From assembly GCA_040220855.1 (NCBI GenBank), contig JAVJVZ010000063.1, positions 1 through 64,000 on the forward strand: a stretch of 64,000 bases of DNA, given 5' to 3'. Shown here piece after piece: positions 54,685 through 63,186 of the stretch (position 1 is its first letter; every line of letters begins with the position of its first letter). The translations under genes were made by a program, and so were the position numbers. The stretch is from JACKNG01 sp040220855. Its GTDB lineage: Bacteria; Pseudomonadota; Gammaproteobacteria; Ga0077536. The notes beneath the pieces were generated by a model that was not told the origin of the DNA, did no database searches, and saw only the letters and a list, made by a program, of their open reading frames with translations.

Positions 54685-55518
54685 TCAAGGCTCGTAGCGC
54701 CCGAGCAGGATGGCGACCAACGCGAGCGGTGCGAGCAGCCAGGCGAACAACACGCCGAGCTCGGCCCCCTGGGGCAGTGCGAGGTCGGACGTGACACCGA
54801 GCAGGCCGGCGACGCGGGCCACTTCGGCATCGCCAGCGAGCGTGAGCAGGCGGTACGCATCGGTCGGGTTGAGCGCGACCAGCCATGCAAAGAGGCTTGC
54901 GTCGAGCCACTCGCCGCCGCCGGCCAGCGCGACCCCGATCAGCGCGAGGTCGTAGATCACGACCAGCAGCAGCCACACGCCGATCGCGATGGCGCCGGCC
55001 GTCGTGCGCTCGCGCGTGCCGATGCTGACGAGATAACCGAGCGCGACGAAGACAAGCCCGAGCAGCCAGGAGCCGAGCATCATGCGCAGGTAGGCCGCGC
55101 CGCCTGCCCAGGCGGCGCCGCCGTCGCCGCCGAAGGCGATGACCAGGGCCGCGCCACCGAAGCCGAGGGCGATGGCGAGCCCGAGCACCGCGGCGTGGCC
55201 GAGCAGCTTGCCGGCGACCAGGGCAGCGCGGCCGACCGGCGCCGCCAACAGTAGCGCCAGCGTGCCACGCTCGCGCTCGCCGACGAACGCGTCGTGGCCC
55301 AGCATCACGCCGAGCAGCGGCAACAGGTAGACACCAAGCGAAGCCAGGCTGACAACGGCAACACGGAAGGCCGTGGCTTCCACCGCGCCCGCGGGCAGCG
55401 TGCCCAGCGCGTGCAGCGCCAGCGCCAGCACGAGCAGCAGGCCGACCGCCGCCAGAACCCAGCGGTTTCTCAAGCCGAGGCGCAGCTCCCGCCCGGCGAT
55501 TGCCATCATCGCGCTCAC
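54685..55518 (-). CDS. nosY: ABC transporter permease NosY
   Basis: 277 residues with six hydrophobic helices. The start AIAGRELRLGLRNRWVL and GHDAFVGERERGTLALLLAAPV are typical for NosY. Its ATG overlaps the end of nosF by 4 bases. NosDFY act together in the inner membrane and periplasm to mature the Cu-Z centre of N2O reductase. Confidence 0.93.
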   Translation of the reverse strand: MSAMMAIAGRELRLGLRNRWVLAAVGLLLVLALALHALGTLPAGAVEATAFRVAVVSLASLGVYLLPLLGVMLGHDAFVGERERGTLALLLAAPVGRAALVAGKLLGHAAVLGLAIALGFGGAALVIAFGGDGGAAWAGGAAYLRMMLGSWLLGLVFVALGYLVSIGTRERTTAGAIAIGVWLLLVVIYDLALIGVALAGGGEWLDASLFAWLVALNPTDAYRLLTLAGDAEVARVAGLLGVTSDLALPQGAELGVLFAWLLAPLALVAILLGRYEP

Positions 55519-56459
55519 TGCGCCGCGTCCTGCCGGCCCAGTTCGGCGTACACCGCGTCGAGCCGTGCGGGCGTGATCTCGACGTCGCGTACAGCGTCGC
55601 CGCAGGCCGCGATGGCCTGCACCAGGCCGGGCAGACGGTGTTGCATGCAGGCCGTTTCGGCGACGTCCTCACCGAGCGTACGCCAATGCAGCGCGCTGCC
55701 GAGGCGCGCGGCGAGTGCGGCGAGAACGCTCGCCGGCGCCGTCACGCGCACACGAATCGGCAGCGCCGCCTGTTCACGCAACGTCGCCGGCGTCCCGGCG
55801 GCGCACACCGTGCCACGGTGCAGGAGCACGCAGCGGGTCACCACGTGCTCGACTTCGTTCAAGGCGTGCGATGACAACAGCACCGTGCCGCCGGCCGCAC
55901 GGTGGGCTTCGATGCGCGCGTAGAGTGCGCGCCGCAGGGCCGGGTCGAGGCCGCTGGTCGGCTCGTCGAGGATCAACGTGGCAGGGCTGCCGAGCAACGC
56001 CTGGGCCAGTCCGAGACGCTGACGCATGCCCTTCGACCAGGTCCGCACGCGCGCGTCGGCGGCATCACCGAGCTCGAGATCCTCGAGCAGCGCGTCTGCC
56101 TCCTGCGGCGGACAGCCCTTGAGGCGCGCATGAAAGCGCAGCGTCTCGCGCCCACTCAGGTTGCCCGGGAAAGCCAGGCTCTCCGGCAGGAAGCCGACGC
56201 CGCGCCGCCAGTATGCCCCATCGACGGCCCGCCCCTCCGCGTCGCGGTAGTCGATGGCGCCGCCACTCGGACGCACCAGCCCGAGCATCAACTTGATCAC
56301 GGTACTCTTGCCGGCACCATTGTGGCCGAGCAGCGCGAGCGTCTCACCGCGCGGCAGCGTGAGATCGAGTCCCGGCAGTATCACCGTGCGCCGGTAGGCC
56401 TTGCGCACGCCGCGCAGGATGACTTCGGCCGCGTGCTCTTCAGCGAGTGGCATCATCAT
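55515..56459 (-). CDS. nosF: ABC transporter ATPase NosF
   Basis: 314 residues. Walker A LLGHNGAGKST, signature WSKGMRQRLGLAQAL (the SKGMRQ form seen in NosF), Walker B LILDEPTSGLDP and the H-loop SSHAL are complete. It is the cytoplasmic ATPase of the NosDFY complex. It overlaps nosY and follows nosD by 6 bases. Confidence 0.94.
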   Translation of the reverse strand: MMMPLAEEHAAEVILRGVRKAYRRTVILPGLDLTLPRGETLALLGHNGAGKSTVIKLMLGLVRPSGGAIDYRDAEGRAVDGAYWRRGVGFLPESLAFPGNLSGRETLRFHARLKGCPPQEADALLEDLELGDAADARVRTWSKGMRQRLGLAQALLGSPATLILDEPTSGLDPALRRALYARIEAHRAAGGTVLLSSHALNEVEHVVTRCVLLHRGTVCAAGTPATLREQAALPIRVRVTAPASVLAALAARLGSALHWRTLGEDVAETACMQHRLPGLVQAIAACGDAVRDVEITPARLDAVYAELGRQDAAQ

Positions 56460-56465
56460 GCCTGC

Positions 56466-57737
56466 TCACGACCCGCTCGCCGGCGGCACCAGCAGCGGTG
56501 CACTGTCGATCACGCCGCCGGGGTGCAGCGCCGGAAAGTTGCGCTGTGCCCACGCGAGCAGATGCCAGGCCGGTGTATTGAGCAGCAGGCGAGCGACGGG
56601 ATAACGCCAGATCAGGGTGTCACCGAGCGTGTTCGGACGATACGGCCGCTCCCCGATGCCATCGCCGTCGAGGTCGAACGTGAGCGCGTCACTCCAGTAG
56701 TTGCCGCGCTGCCCGTGATCCGTTGCCACGCTCCACTCGAGCAGGCGCGACCCGACGTACTTGACCTGGTCGCGGCTGCCGATGAACGCGTTGCCCGAGA
56801 TCGCGTTGTCGGCGGAGCCCGCCGTGTGGTGGATGCCGATGTCGCAGCCGCGGAACACGTTGTCGCGAATGATGTTGCCGTTGGCGTTGTAGACGAACGT
56901 GCACTTGTGCGGACCGGGTGCGACGACATTGCGCTCGATGGTGGAGTAATTGGCGAAGTGGAGCATCAGGCCGTGGTCGCGATCGCCCTGAGAGCGATTG
57001 CCGCGCACTACCAGGTTGGCCGAGTACATCAACGCGTAGCCAACGTGGTTGCCGCGCGAGACGTTATCGCTGACCTCGCTGTCATTCGTATACATGTAAT
57101 GCACCGCAAAGCGCACGCCCGCGATATGGTTGCCGCTGAAGCGATTGCCGGTGCTGGTGGTGACGAAGATGCCGTCGCGCCCGCCGCTGATGCGGTTGTC
57201 GACGATCACCGAGCCCGGCGTGTTCCACATGTGCACCCCGTCACCACGCTCGTTGATGCGCAGGTCGGTGCGGCCGTGGATACTATTGCCGCGCACGACG
57301 GCCGTCTCGGGTCCCTTCAGATCAATGCCGATCAGGTTGCCCTCGAGGCGATTTTCCTCGATGCGTACGCGGTCACCGGCCTCCGTGACGTAGATGCCGC
57401 TGTCCTCCTGGGAGAGATCCGTGCCGGAGTTGCGCACCAGGAGGCCGCGCAGCACGACGTCCGGGGCATCCACCGTGACGACGCTGCCCGCGCCGCCGCC
57501 GTCGATGATCGCCACACCGTCGCCCTGCACGGCTAGCGGCCGGCGCAGGACCACCGGCCCAGCGTAGGTCCCGGCGGCGAGTGTCAGCGTCGTCCCTGCC
57601 GGGGCGGCATCGATGCGCGCCTGCAATGCGCCGGTCGCCGGCGCGCCCGCGCTCCTCGCCGCGCAAGGCGCAACGAGCAGCACCGCGGCGATACCGGCGC
57701 AGACGACACCGGCAGGTACTGGCAGGCGGCGCTTCAC
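56466..57737 (-). CDS. nosD: Periplasmic copper-maturation protein NosD
   Basis: 423 residues from a GTG at 57737 that overlaps the nosZ stop (GTGA). A signal peptide (PAGVVCAGIAAVLLVAPCAA) is followed by right-handed beta-helix repeats (NRISGGRDGIFVTTSTGNRFSG, NVSRGNHVGYALMYSAN). Cu-related family blocks such as YMYTNDS are present. NosD, with NosF and NosY, supplies the Cu-Z cluster of NosZ. Confidence 0.93.
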   Translation of the reverse strand: MKRRLPVPAGVVCAGIAAVLLVAPCAARSAGAPATGALQARIDAAPAGTTLTLAAGTYAGPVVLRRPLAVQGDGVAIIDGGGAGSVVTVDAPDVVLRGLLVRNSGTDLSQEDSGIYVTEAGDRVRIEENRLEGNLIGIDLKGPETAVVRGNSIHGRTDLRINERGDGVHMWNTPGSVIVDNRISGGRDGIFVTTSTGNRFSGNHIAGVRFAVHYMYTNDSEVSDNVSRGNHVGYALMYSANLVVRGNRSQGDRDHGLMLHFANYSTIERNVVAPGPHKCTFVYNANGNIIRDNVFRGCDIGIHHTAGSADNAISGNAFIGSRDQVKYVGSRLLEWSVATDHGQRGNYWSDALTFDLDGDGIGERPYRPNTLGDTLIWRYPVARLLLNTPAWHLLAWAQRNFPALHPGGVIDSAPLLVPPASGS

Positions 57738-59677
57738 GCGGCGCGCGGCTCGACCAGCATGCGACCGCGCATCTCCATGTGCAGCGCGTGGCAGAACCAC
57801 TGGCAGTAGTACCAGTGCACGCCGGGCCGGTCGGCGGTGAAGGTCACCGAGGCGGTGGCCTGCGGGCCGACCTCGAATGCCACGCCGTAGTTCGACAACG
57901 TGAAGCCGTGGGTGAGGTCCTCGATGCGATCGAGATTGGTCACGAACACGGTCACTTCGTCGCCCTGCTGCACGGTGAACTTCTCCATGCTGAAGCTCGG
58001 CGCAATCGAGTACATGTAGACGCGCACCTTGTTGCCGTCGCGCACCATCTTCGATTCACGTTCGAGCGTCACCCCGTCCGCCTTGGCCTGCTCGACGGCG
58101 GCGGCGAACATGGGGTCGTCGCGTGTCCACACCGATTTCGGTTGCAGGATGTCCGGGCGCACGATGATGCAGTCATGGGGTTCGGCGAAGGTCGGACCAT
58201 CGTGGACCAGCGTCATACCCTCGCCGGAGATGTCGATGAGCTGGTCGTTCTCCGGTTTGAGCGGCCCCACGTTGATGAAGCGGTCCTTGGAGAACTTGTT
58301 CAGCGACACCAGCCACTTGCCATCGGCCTCCTTGGTCTCGCCCATCGAGGTGTGGTTGTGCCCGGGCTGGTAGTGGACGTCAATCTTCTCGAGAATCGGG
58401 TCGACGTCCTTGCCATCGAACGCCTCGACCGCCTTGGCGATGTTCCATTTCGCCATCTGGCTGTCGAGGAAGAGCGTGGTATACGCGTTGCCCTTGTCGT
58501 CGAAGGCGGTATGCAGCGGACCGAGACCGACCTCGGGCTCGGCGACGATGCACGAGCGCGGCTCTGCGCCCTCGAACACGGCGTCGACCTTGGTGACGTC
58601 GATCACCGAGCAGGTCGGCGACAGTTTGCCGTTGACCACCACGTGGCGCCCGTCGGGCGCAGTGTTGCAACCATGTGGGCTCTTCGAGATCGGCACGTAG
58701 GCGGTCAGCCCCGAGCCGTGGCGGCCGTCGAGTACCGGCACCCCGTTCAGCTCCTTGAAATCGCCCTTCTTCACCGCCGCCTCGATGCGCGCAATGTTGA
58801 AGATGACCACCCAGTCCTGCTCGCTCTTGGTCATGCCAGCGAGATTCATGCCCATCTCGGAGTTGTAGCAGGTCGAGAAGGCGTACTTGCCCTGGTAATC
58901 GGCGTCGCAGTTGTCGAGATTGCCGTCGACGATGACCTGCCAGGCCACTTCCATGCTGTCGCCATCGATGGCCGTGAAGATGGCCGCGTACTGGCTGGGG
59001 TCGTCGAGCACCGAGCCGTCGTTCGGGATCGGGATCTCGTGTTCGCCGTTGATGAAGATGTAGCCGGTGCGTGGAAATTTCTGCGGGCGCAGACCATGCA
59101 TGTCGTTGGCATTCGGCACCTCGATGATCTTGTCGCACTTCATGACATCGCAGCGGATGCGCGCGACGCGCGTATTGGCCTTGTCGTTGACGAAGATATA
59201 GCGACCATCGTAGGTGCCGTCGGTGAACGACATGTGCGGATGGTGCAGGTCTCCGTTGAGATAGATGCCGCCGCGGGTGGAGAGGAACTTCCGCGTCTCC
59301 TCGGTCAGTCCCTCGGTGAGGATGCGCCGGCTCTCGTTGGTGAGGCCCCAACCGGTCGCGCTGCAGCGGTTGAAGACCGGGATGCGCATCAGCTCGCGCA
59401 TCGAGGGCATGCCGAAGATGCGCACCTCGCCCGTCTGTCCGCTGCTCCAGATGCCATAGTAGGCATCGAGGTCGCCCGGTTCGACCATGGCGTGCGATGC
59501 CGCGGGTGCGGCTGCGCGGGCCGGCGCGAGCGCCGCCCCGGTCAATGCGCCACCGCCGCCGGCGAGCGCGGCAAGCGTCGCCGAGCTGCCGAGGAAGGCG
59601 CGGCGGGTGGTGCCCGCGGCGCCATCGCGATCCGCGTCAGGGGCCTGCGGGGTATGCGGTTTGTCGTCGTCGTTCAT
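57734..59677 (-). CDS. nosZ: Nitrous-oxide reductase NosZ
   Basis: 647 residues from the ATG at 59677, which overlaps the nosR stop (ATGA). A twin-arginine signal, TTRRAFLGSSATLAAL (Arg25-Arg26), marks a clade-I-type NosZ exported folded. The beta-propeller has DLHHPHMSFTDGTYDG and the Cu-Z histidines. The C-terminal cupredoxin has CQWFCHALHMEM, the binuclear CuA site. It reduces N2O to N2 in the periplasm, the last step of denitrification. The frame upstream belongs to a shadow of nosR. GAGGAG lies before the start. Confidence 0.97.
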   Translation of the reverse strand: MNDDDKPHTPQAPDADRDGAAGTTRRAFLGSSATLAALAGGGGALTGAALAPARAAAPAASHAMVEPGDLDAYYGIWSSGQTGEVRIFGMPSMRELMRIPVFNRCSATGWGLTNESRRILTEGLTEETRKFLSTRGGIYLNGDLHHPHMSFTDGTYDGRYIFVNDKANTRVARIRCDVMKCDKIIEVPNANDMHGLRPQKFPRTGYIFINGEHEIPIPNDGSVLDDPSQYAAIFTAIDGDSMEVAWQVIVDGNLDNCDADYQGKYAFSTCYNSEMGMNLAGMTKSEQDWVVIFNIARIEAAVKKGDFKELNGVPVLDGRHGSGLTAYVPISKSPHGCNTAPDGRHVVVNGKLSPTCSVIDVTKVDAVFEGAEPRSCIVAEPEVGLGPLHTAFDDKGNAYTTLFLDSQMAKWNIAKAVEAFDGKDVDPILEKIDVHYQPGHNHTSMGETKEADGKWLVSLNKFSKDRFINVGPLKPENDQLIDISGEGMTLVHDGPTFAEPHDCIIVRPDILQPKSVWTRDDPMFAAAVEQAKADGVTLERESKMVRDGNKVRVYMYSIAPSFSMEKFTVQQGDEVTVFVTNLDRIEDLTHGFTLSNYGVAFEVGPQATASVTFTADRPGVHWYYCQWFCHALHMEMRGRMLVEPRAA

Positions 59678-61914
59678 CTCGCTCCTCCTCTCGGTGAATC
59701 GTCTTCGCGGGCACGCGCTGGCGTGCCCGCCGTCCGTTCGATTGCCGCCACCGCGTCGGCGAGGCGTGGCGTCGTGTCGCGGCGCGCCGCGCGTTGTTCG
59801 CGCTTGAGCCGCTGCTGGATGAGCTTGTAGCAGCGCTGGTCGTCGACGTAGACGACCTGGCAGTGCAGGCAGTAGATGCACTCGTTCGGGTTGATGTAGC
59901 CTTCCGGGTGAATCGCCTCCACCATGCATTCGCGCGCGCAGCGCTGGCACGGCGAGCCGCACTCGCGGTAGCGCTTGAGCCATTCGAACAGGCGCAGCTT
60001 GCCCGGGATGGCGAGCGCCGCGCCCAATGGGCAGGCATAGCGGCAGTAGAACCGCTCGATGAACAACCCCGGCAGCAGCATGCCGACGGCGAACAGCACG
60101 TAAGGCCATTCGCGGTCGAACTTGAGCACGATGGCGGTCTTGAACGGCTCCACTTCGGCAAGACGCTCGGCGAGACCGAGCGAATGCAGCGAGACGCCGA
60201 AGAGCACCAGGAAGAGCACGTACTTCAGCGCCCACAGGCGCTCGTGCAGCCACCAGGGCAGGCGTCTCTGCGGGATACCGAGACGCTTGGCGAGCTTGTT
60301 GATGAGTTCCTGCAGCGCGCCGAACGGGCACAGCCAGCCGCAGAAGGCGCCGCGCCCCCAGAACACGAGTGAAATGGCCACCGCGCCCCACAGGATGAAG
60401 ATGAGCGGCTCCATCAGGAAGTAGCTCCAGCTGAAGCCGGTCATCGCGGCGTTGGCGACGGTCAGGACGTTGACCACCGAGAGCTGCGCATTGGCGTACC
60501 AGCCGATGCCGACCAGGGTGAAGATCATGAACGCAAGGCGCACGCGCTCGGTCAGCTGCTTGCGTCGAACCAGCCAGCCCTGGAAGAAGAAGATCGCGGT
60601 CAGTATCAGCAGGGCGACGCCGAGCACGGCAATCTGCCAGTTCTTGTGCCGCCACAGGGTGTGCCACAGGGGGCTCGTCGCGGGCGCCGCGGCCGTCTCC
60701 GCGACCGGCGGCACCGCTGCTGCCGGAGGTGGCGCCCGCGGTCGCTCGAGGAAGCGTTCCGGCACGGCATAGTCGAGTGTGAAACTGACGAAGGCTTTGC
60801 GCGTGCCGCCGATCTCGCGACCGACCAGGAGCTCCAGCTGCCACGGCGCGGCGGCGTCGAAGTCGACGTCCGCCGGCAGGATGAACAGATCGTTCTCCTT
60901 GAGCTGCGGCGCGCCATCCGCCTGCAGGCGCCGCAGGCGCTGGTGATCGGTGTCGCGGAAACGCACGGTGACGTCGCCCTGGCGCAGCACGAAGCGGTCG
61001 AAGATGCCGCCACGCACGTAGCCCGAGCCCTTGAAGGAATAGGGCCCCTGCGCAGCGACGATGATGGCGTCTCGATCGTCGCCGAGCGTTTCGCGCAGGC
61101 GCGCATAGGCCGCTTCGCCGAGCAGGCTGCGGCCGACGGTCGGAACCGACACCACGGCGGCGAAGAGTTCGATGAAGGTATCGTCCGCGGCGCCGCGTAC
61201 GCGCCGTCGTGCGCGCTCGCCGTGGCCGGCTTGCTCGAACGCGGCGTCGACCTCGCCGATGTCGAGGCCCAGGCGCTGGACGGCGCCGCTGTCACGCAGA
61301 CTCTGCCAATCGACGATCTCGCCCTCGCCCATCGCGATGCGCGCCCGGGGAGCGCGGCCGCCGGCTGTGCCCGGCACCTGCAGGCCACCGAGCCCGAGCG
61401 CCCGCGCGGCCGCCGTCGCTGCCTGCACGATGGTGTCGTCGATGACCATCACGGTTACCGTGGCGCCGCTGACGACATCCACCTGCGCGCGCTCGGCGCG
61501 CCCGCCTGCGAGCGCGGCGATGTCGACACCGACATAGTCCGCCAGCGTCGCCTCGATGCGCGACTGCGGAATGCCCGTCAGCACGATGGGCTCGTGATGC
61601 TCGACGAGATGGGCCGCAGTGATTACCGCATGCTCGTCGAGCGCGATGACGACGTGGATGGGCTTGCCCGAGTAGCCGGTGGTATCGGTGTAGTCGGAAT
61701 TCGCGATAACCCAGCCCACGCGTGCGTCGCCGCGAAAAATCGGCGCCGCCGGCGGCGACGCCTGCACCGGGCCCAGCCGATCGGCGCCGCGCACGAGCTG
61801 GGCCGGATCGAGGCCGTCGACGAAGCGCGCCAGCGCAGTCTGCGCTTGCGTACCGGGTGACATCGCGACCAGCACGATGACGAGCCAGGGTTGCAGAAAG
61901 TGGCGGCCGGTCAT
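59674..61914 (-). CDS. nosR: Membrane flavoprotein NosR
   Basis: 746 residues. A signal peptide is followed by an FMN-binding periplasmic domain (VDVVSGATVTVMV; the Thr is the FMN site used by ApbE). Six or so helices contain two Cys pairs with CGWLCPFGAL and CRYACPLGAA. The C-terminus holds two ferredoxin-like sites (CGSPCQRCARECMVEAIHP and CIYCLHCQ). NosR passes electrons to NosZ and is needed for nos expression. It is the first gene of the operon. I saw no FNR-type TTGAT-N4-ATCAA box in the 210-base upstream region. Confidence 0.95.
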   Translation of the reverse strand: MTGRHFLQPWLVIVLVAMSPGTQAQTALARFVDGLDPAQLVRGADRLGPVQASPPAAPIFRGDARVGWVIANSDYTDTTGYSGKPIHVVIALDEHAVITAAHLVEHHEPIVLTGIPQSRIEATLADYVGVDIAALAGGRAERAQVDVVSGATVTVMVIDDTIVQAATAAARALGLGGLQVPGTAGGRAPRARIAMGEGEIVDWQSLRDSGAVQRLGLDIGEVDAAFEQAGHGERARRRVRGAADDTFIELFAAVVSVPTVGRSLLGEAAYARLRETLGDDRDAIIVAAQGPYSFKGSGYVRGGIFDRFVLRQGDVTVRFRDTDHQRLRRLQADGAPQLKENDLFILPADVDFDAAAPWQLELLVGREIGGTRKAFVSFTLDYAVPERFLERPRAPPPAAAVPPVAETAAAPATSPLWHTLWRHKNWQIAVLGVALLILTAIFFFQGWLVRRKQLTERVRLAFMIFTLVGIGWYANAQLSVVNVLTVANAAMTGFSWSYFLMEPLIFILWGAVAISLVFWGRGAFCGWLCPFGALQELINKLAKRLGIPQRRLPWWLHERLWALKYVLFLVLFGVSLHSLGLAERLAEVEPFKTAIVLKFDREWPYVLFAVGMLLPGLFIERFYCRYACPLGAALAIPGKLRLFEWLKRYRECGSPCQRCARECMVEAIHPEGYINPNECIYCLHCQVVYVDDQRCYKLIQQRLKREQRAARRDTTPRLADAVAAIERTAGTPARAREDDSPRGGAR

Positions 61915-62124
61915 GCGACCGCGGCGGCTCGTGGTTCGTTGTTGCTTGTTGTGCGAGAGTCCGCGCGGCCTCCACTCATGCTGCCGGGTCCACTGGGGCC
62001 ACGCGGTCCGTCCGTTCCACGCGCAGCGTCGTCTACACTTCGGTTGGGCCCAGGCTCAGCAGTGGGCGCGACCTGATGCTTCCGTGCCGGGCCCATAGGA
62101 AAACCGTAGACGAGACTGCGCACA

Positions 62125-63057
62125 TTGCAAGCAGGCCGCACACCGGGGGACGAGACGACGACGTTCGAAACGCTGCTCGCCATCGCCATGGCAGCCGAGC
62201 GCAACGCCGCGCGGACTTACGTGTCGCTCGCCCAGACGATGGCGGCTCACGGGCGTGACGACATTGCCCGTGTGTTCGAACGCCTCGCAGACGAAGAGAC
62301 ACGCCACGACCGCGAAGTGAGCGACATCGCCGTGCGTTACGACGTCACTGCGGCAGACGCGGCAACCGCGTTGCCGATGTGGCCGCGCGGCGAGGCGCCA
62401 CGCCTCGACCACGACGTGGCCACCAACCCGGCCACGTCGACACCCTACCGCGCGCTGGCCTACGCCGTGGACAACGAGGAGCTCGCGTTCCGCTACTACA
62501 GCTACGCCGCGACGATGGCCGCCGATGCGCGCACACAGGCGCTGGCCGAAGCGCTCGCGCGCGAGGAACTCGGCCACGCCGCGTTGCTGCGCAGCCTGCG
62601 CCGCGAGGCATTCCACGCCGAGGGCGGCGCCGAGGCGCGCGACAGCCTGCGCCTGGCGCGTGCGATTTCGAGCGTCGACGAACTGCTGCGCGCGGCCCTG
62701 ACCATCGAGGAGGGGCTGGTCAGCTGCCTGCGCGCCGCGGGCGACGGCGATCCCGTCGTCGCCGCGCTCGTCGAAGACCTCGCAGCGGGTGTCGCCAGCT
62801 TGCGCGACGAAATTCCCACCGACAGCCGGGTCCCGCCGACCTCCGCCCATGCTGAAGATCGAAGCGCGGTGCCGGCCGAACCAGCAGCCATCGATGCCTT
62901 CGAACGTGCCTTCGCGTTCTACGACGCGGTCGTCCATCACTCGCGCGACGAGGCCACCGGCGAGCGCGCGCAGGCGCTCGCGGCCGATACCCTCGCGCGC
63001 CTGCTCGTGCTACGCCGGCACGCAGGGATGGCGGGCGGCGCACGCCTCAGCGCATAG
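62125..63057 (+). CDS. Ferritin-like diiron protein (rubrerythrin group)
   Basis: 310 residues. Two helix pairs carry diiron residues: ERNAARTY with ADEETRHDREV (Glu, ExxH), then NEELAFRYYSYAAT with AREELGHAALL (Glu, ExxH). A third helical part near the end is less conserved (AFAFYDAVVHHSR). Such proteins detoxify peroxide or store iron, usually in low-oxygen life. It is divergent from nosR (210 bases). The TTG start at 62125 is uncertain; the next Met at 62188 would truncate the first helix. Confidence 0.75.
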   Translation: MQAGRTPGDETTTFETLLAIAMAAERNAARTYVSLAQTMAAHGRDDIARVFERLADEETRHDREVSDIAVRYDVTAADAATALPMWPRGEAPRLDHDVATNPATSTPYRALAYAVDNEELAFRYYSYAATMAADARTQALAEALAREELGHAALLRSLRREAFHAEGGAEARDSLRLARAISSVDELLRAALTIEEGLVSCLRAAGDGDPVVAALVEDLAAGVASLRDEIPTDSRVPPTSAHAEDRSAVPAEPAAIDAFERAFAFYDAVVHHSRDEATGERAQALAADTLARLLVLRRHAGMAGGARLSA

Positions 63058-63186
63058 CCGTGCGCCACAGGTGAATCCGGCCTGGGAGGCAACGCCTGCG
63101 CGCCGGCCGTTCTGCGTGGCACCGCTGCGCCCGGCCCGGGCTGGTCAATGTGCCTTGCGGGTGGCGCAGCGGCGTGCGCCGTTGAC

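Noticed and set aside
57734..60844. A single 1036-codon frame joining the end of nosR and nosZ
   Set aside because: The upstream 389 codons are an off-frame reading of nosR; NosZ starts at the ATG at 59677 with a TAT signal.
61915..62124. Possible FNR/NNR box upstream of nosR
   Set aside because: No TTGAT-N4-ATCAA-like palindrome was found on either strand.
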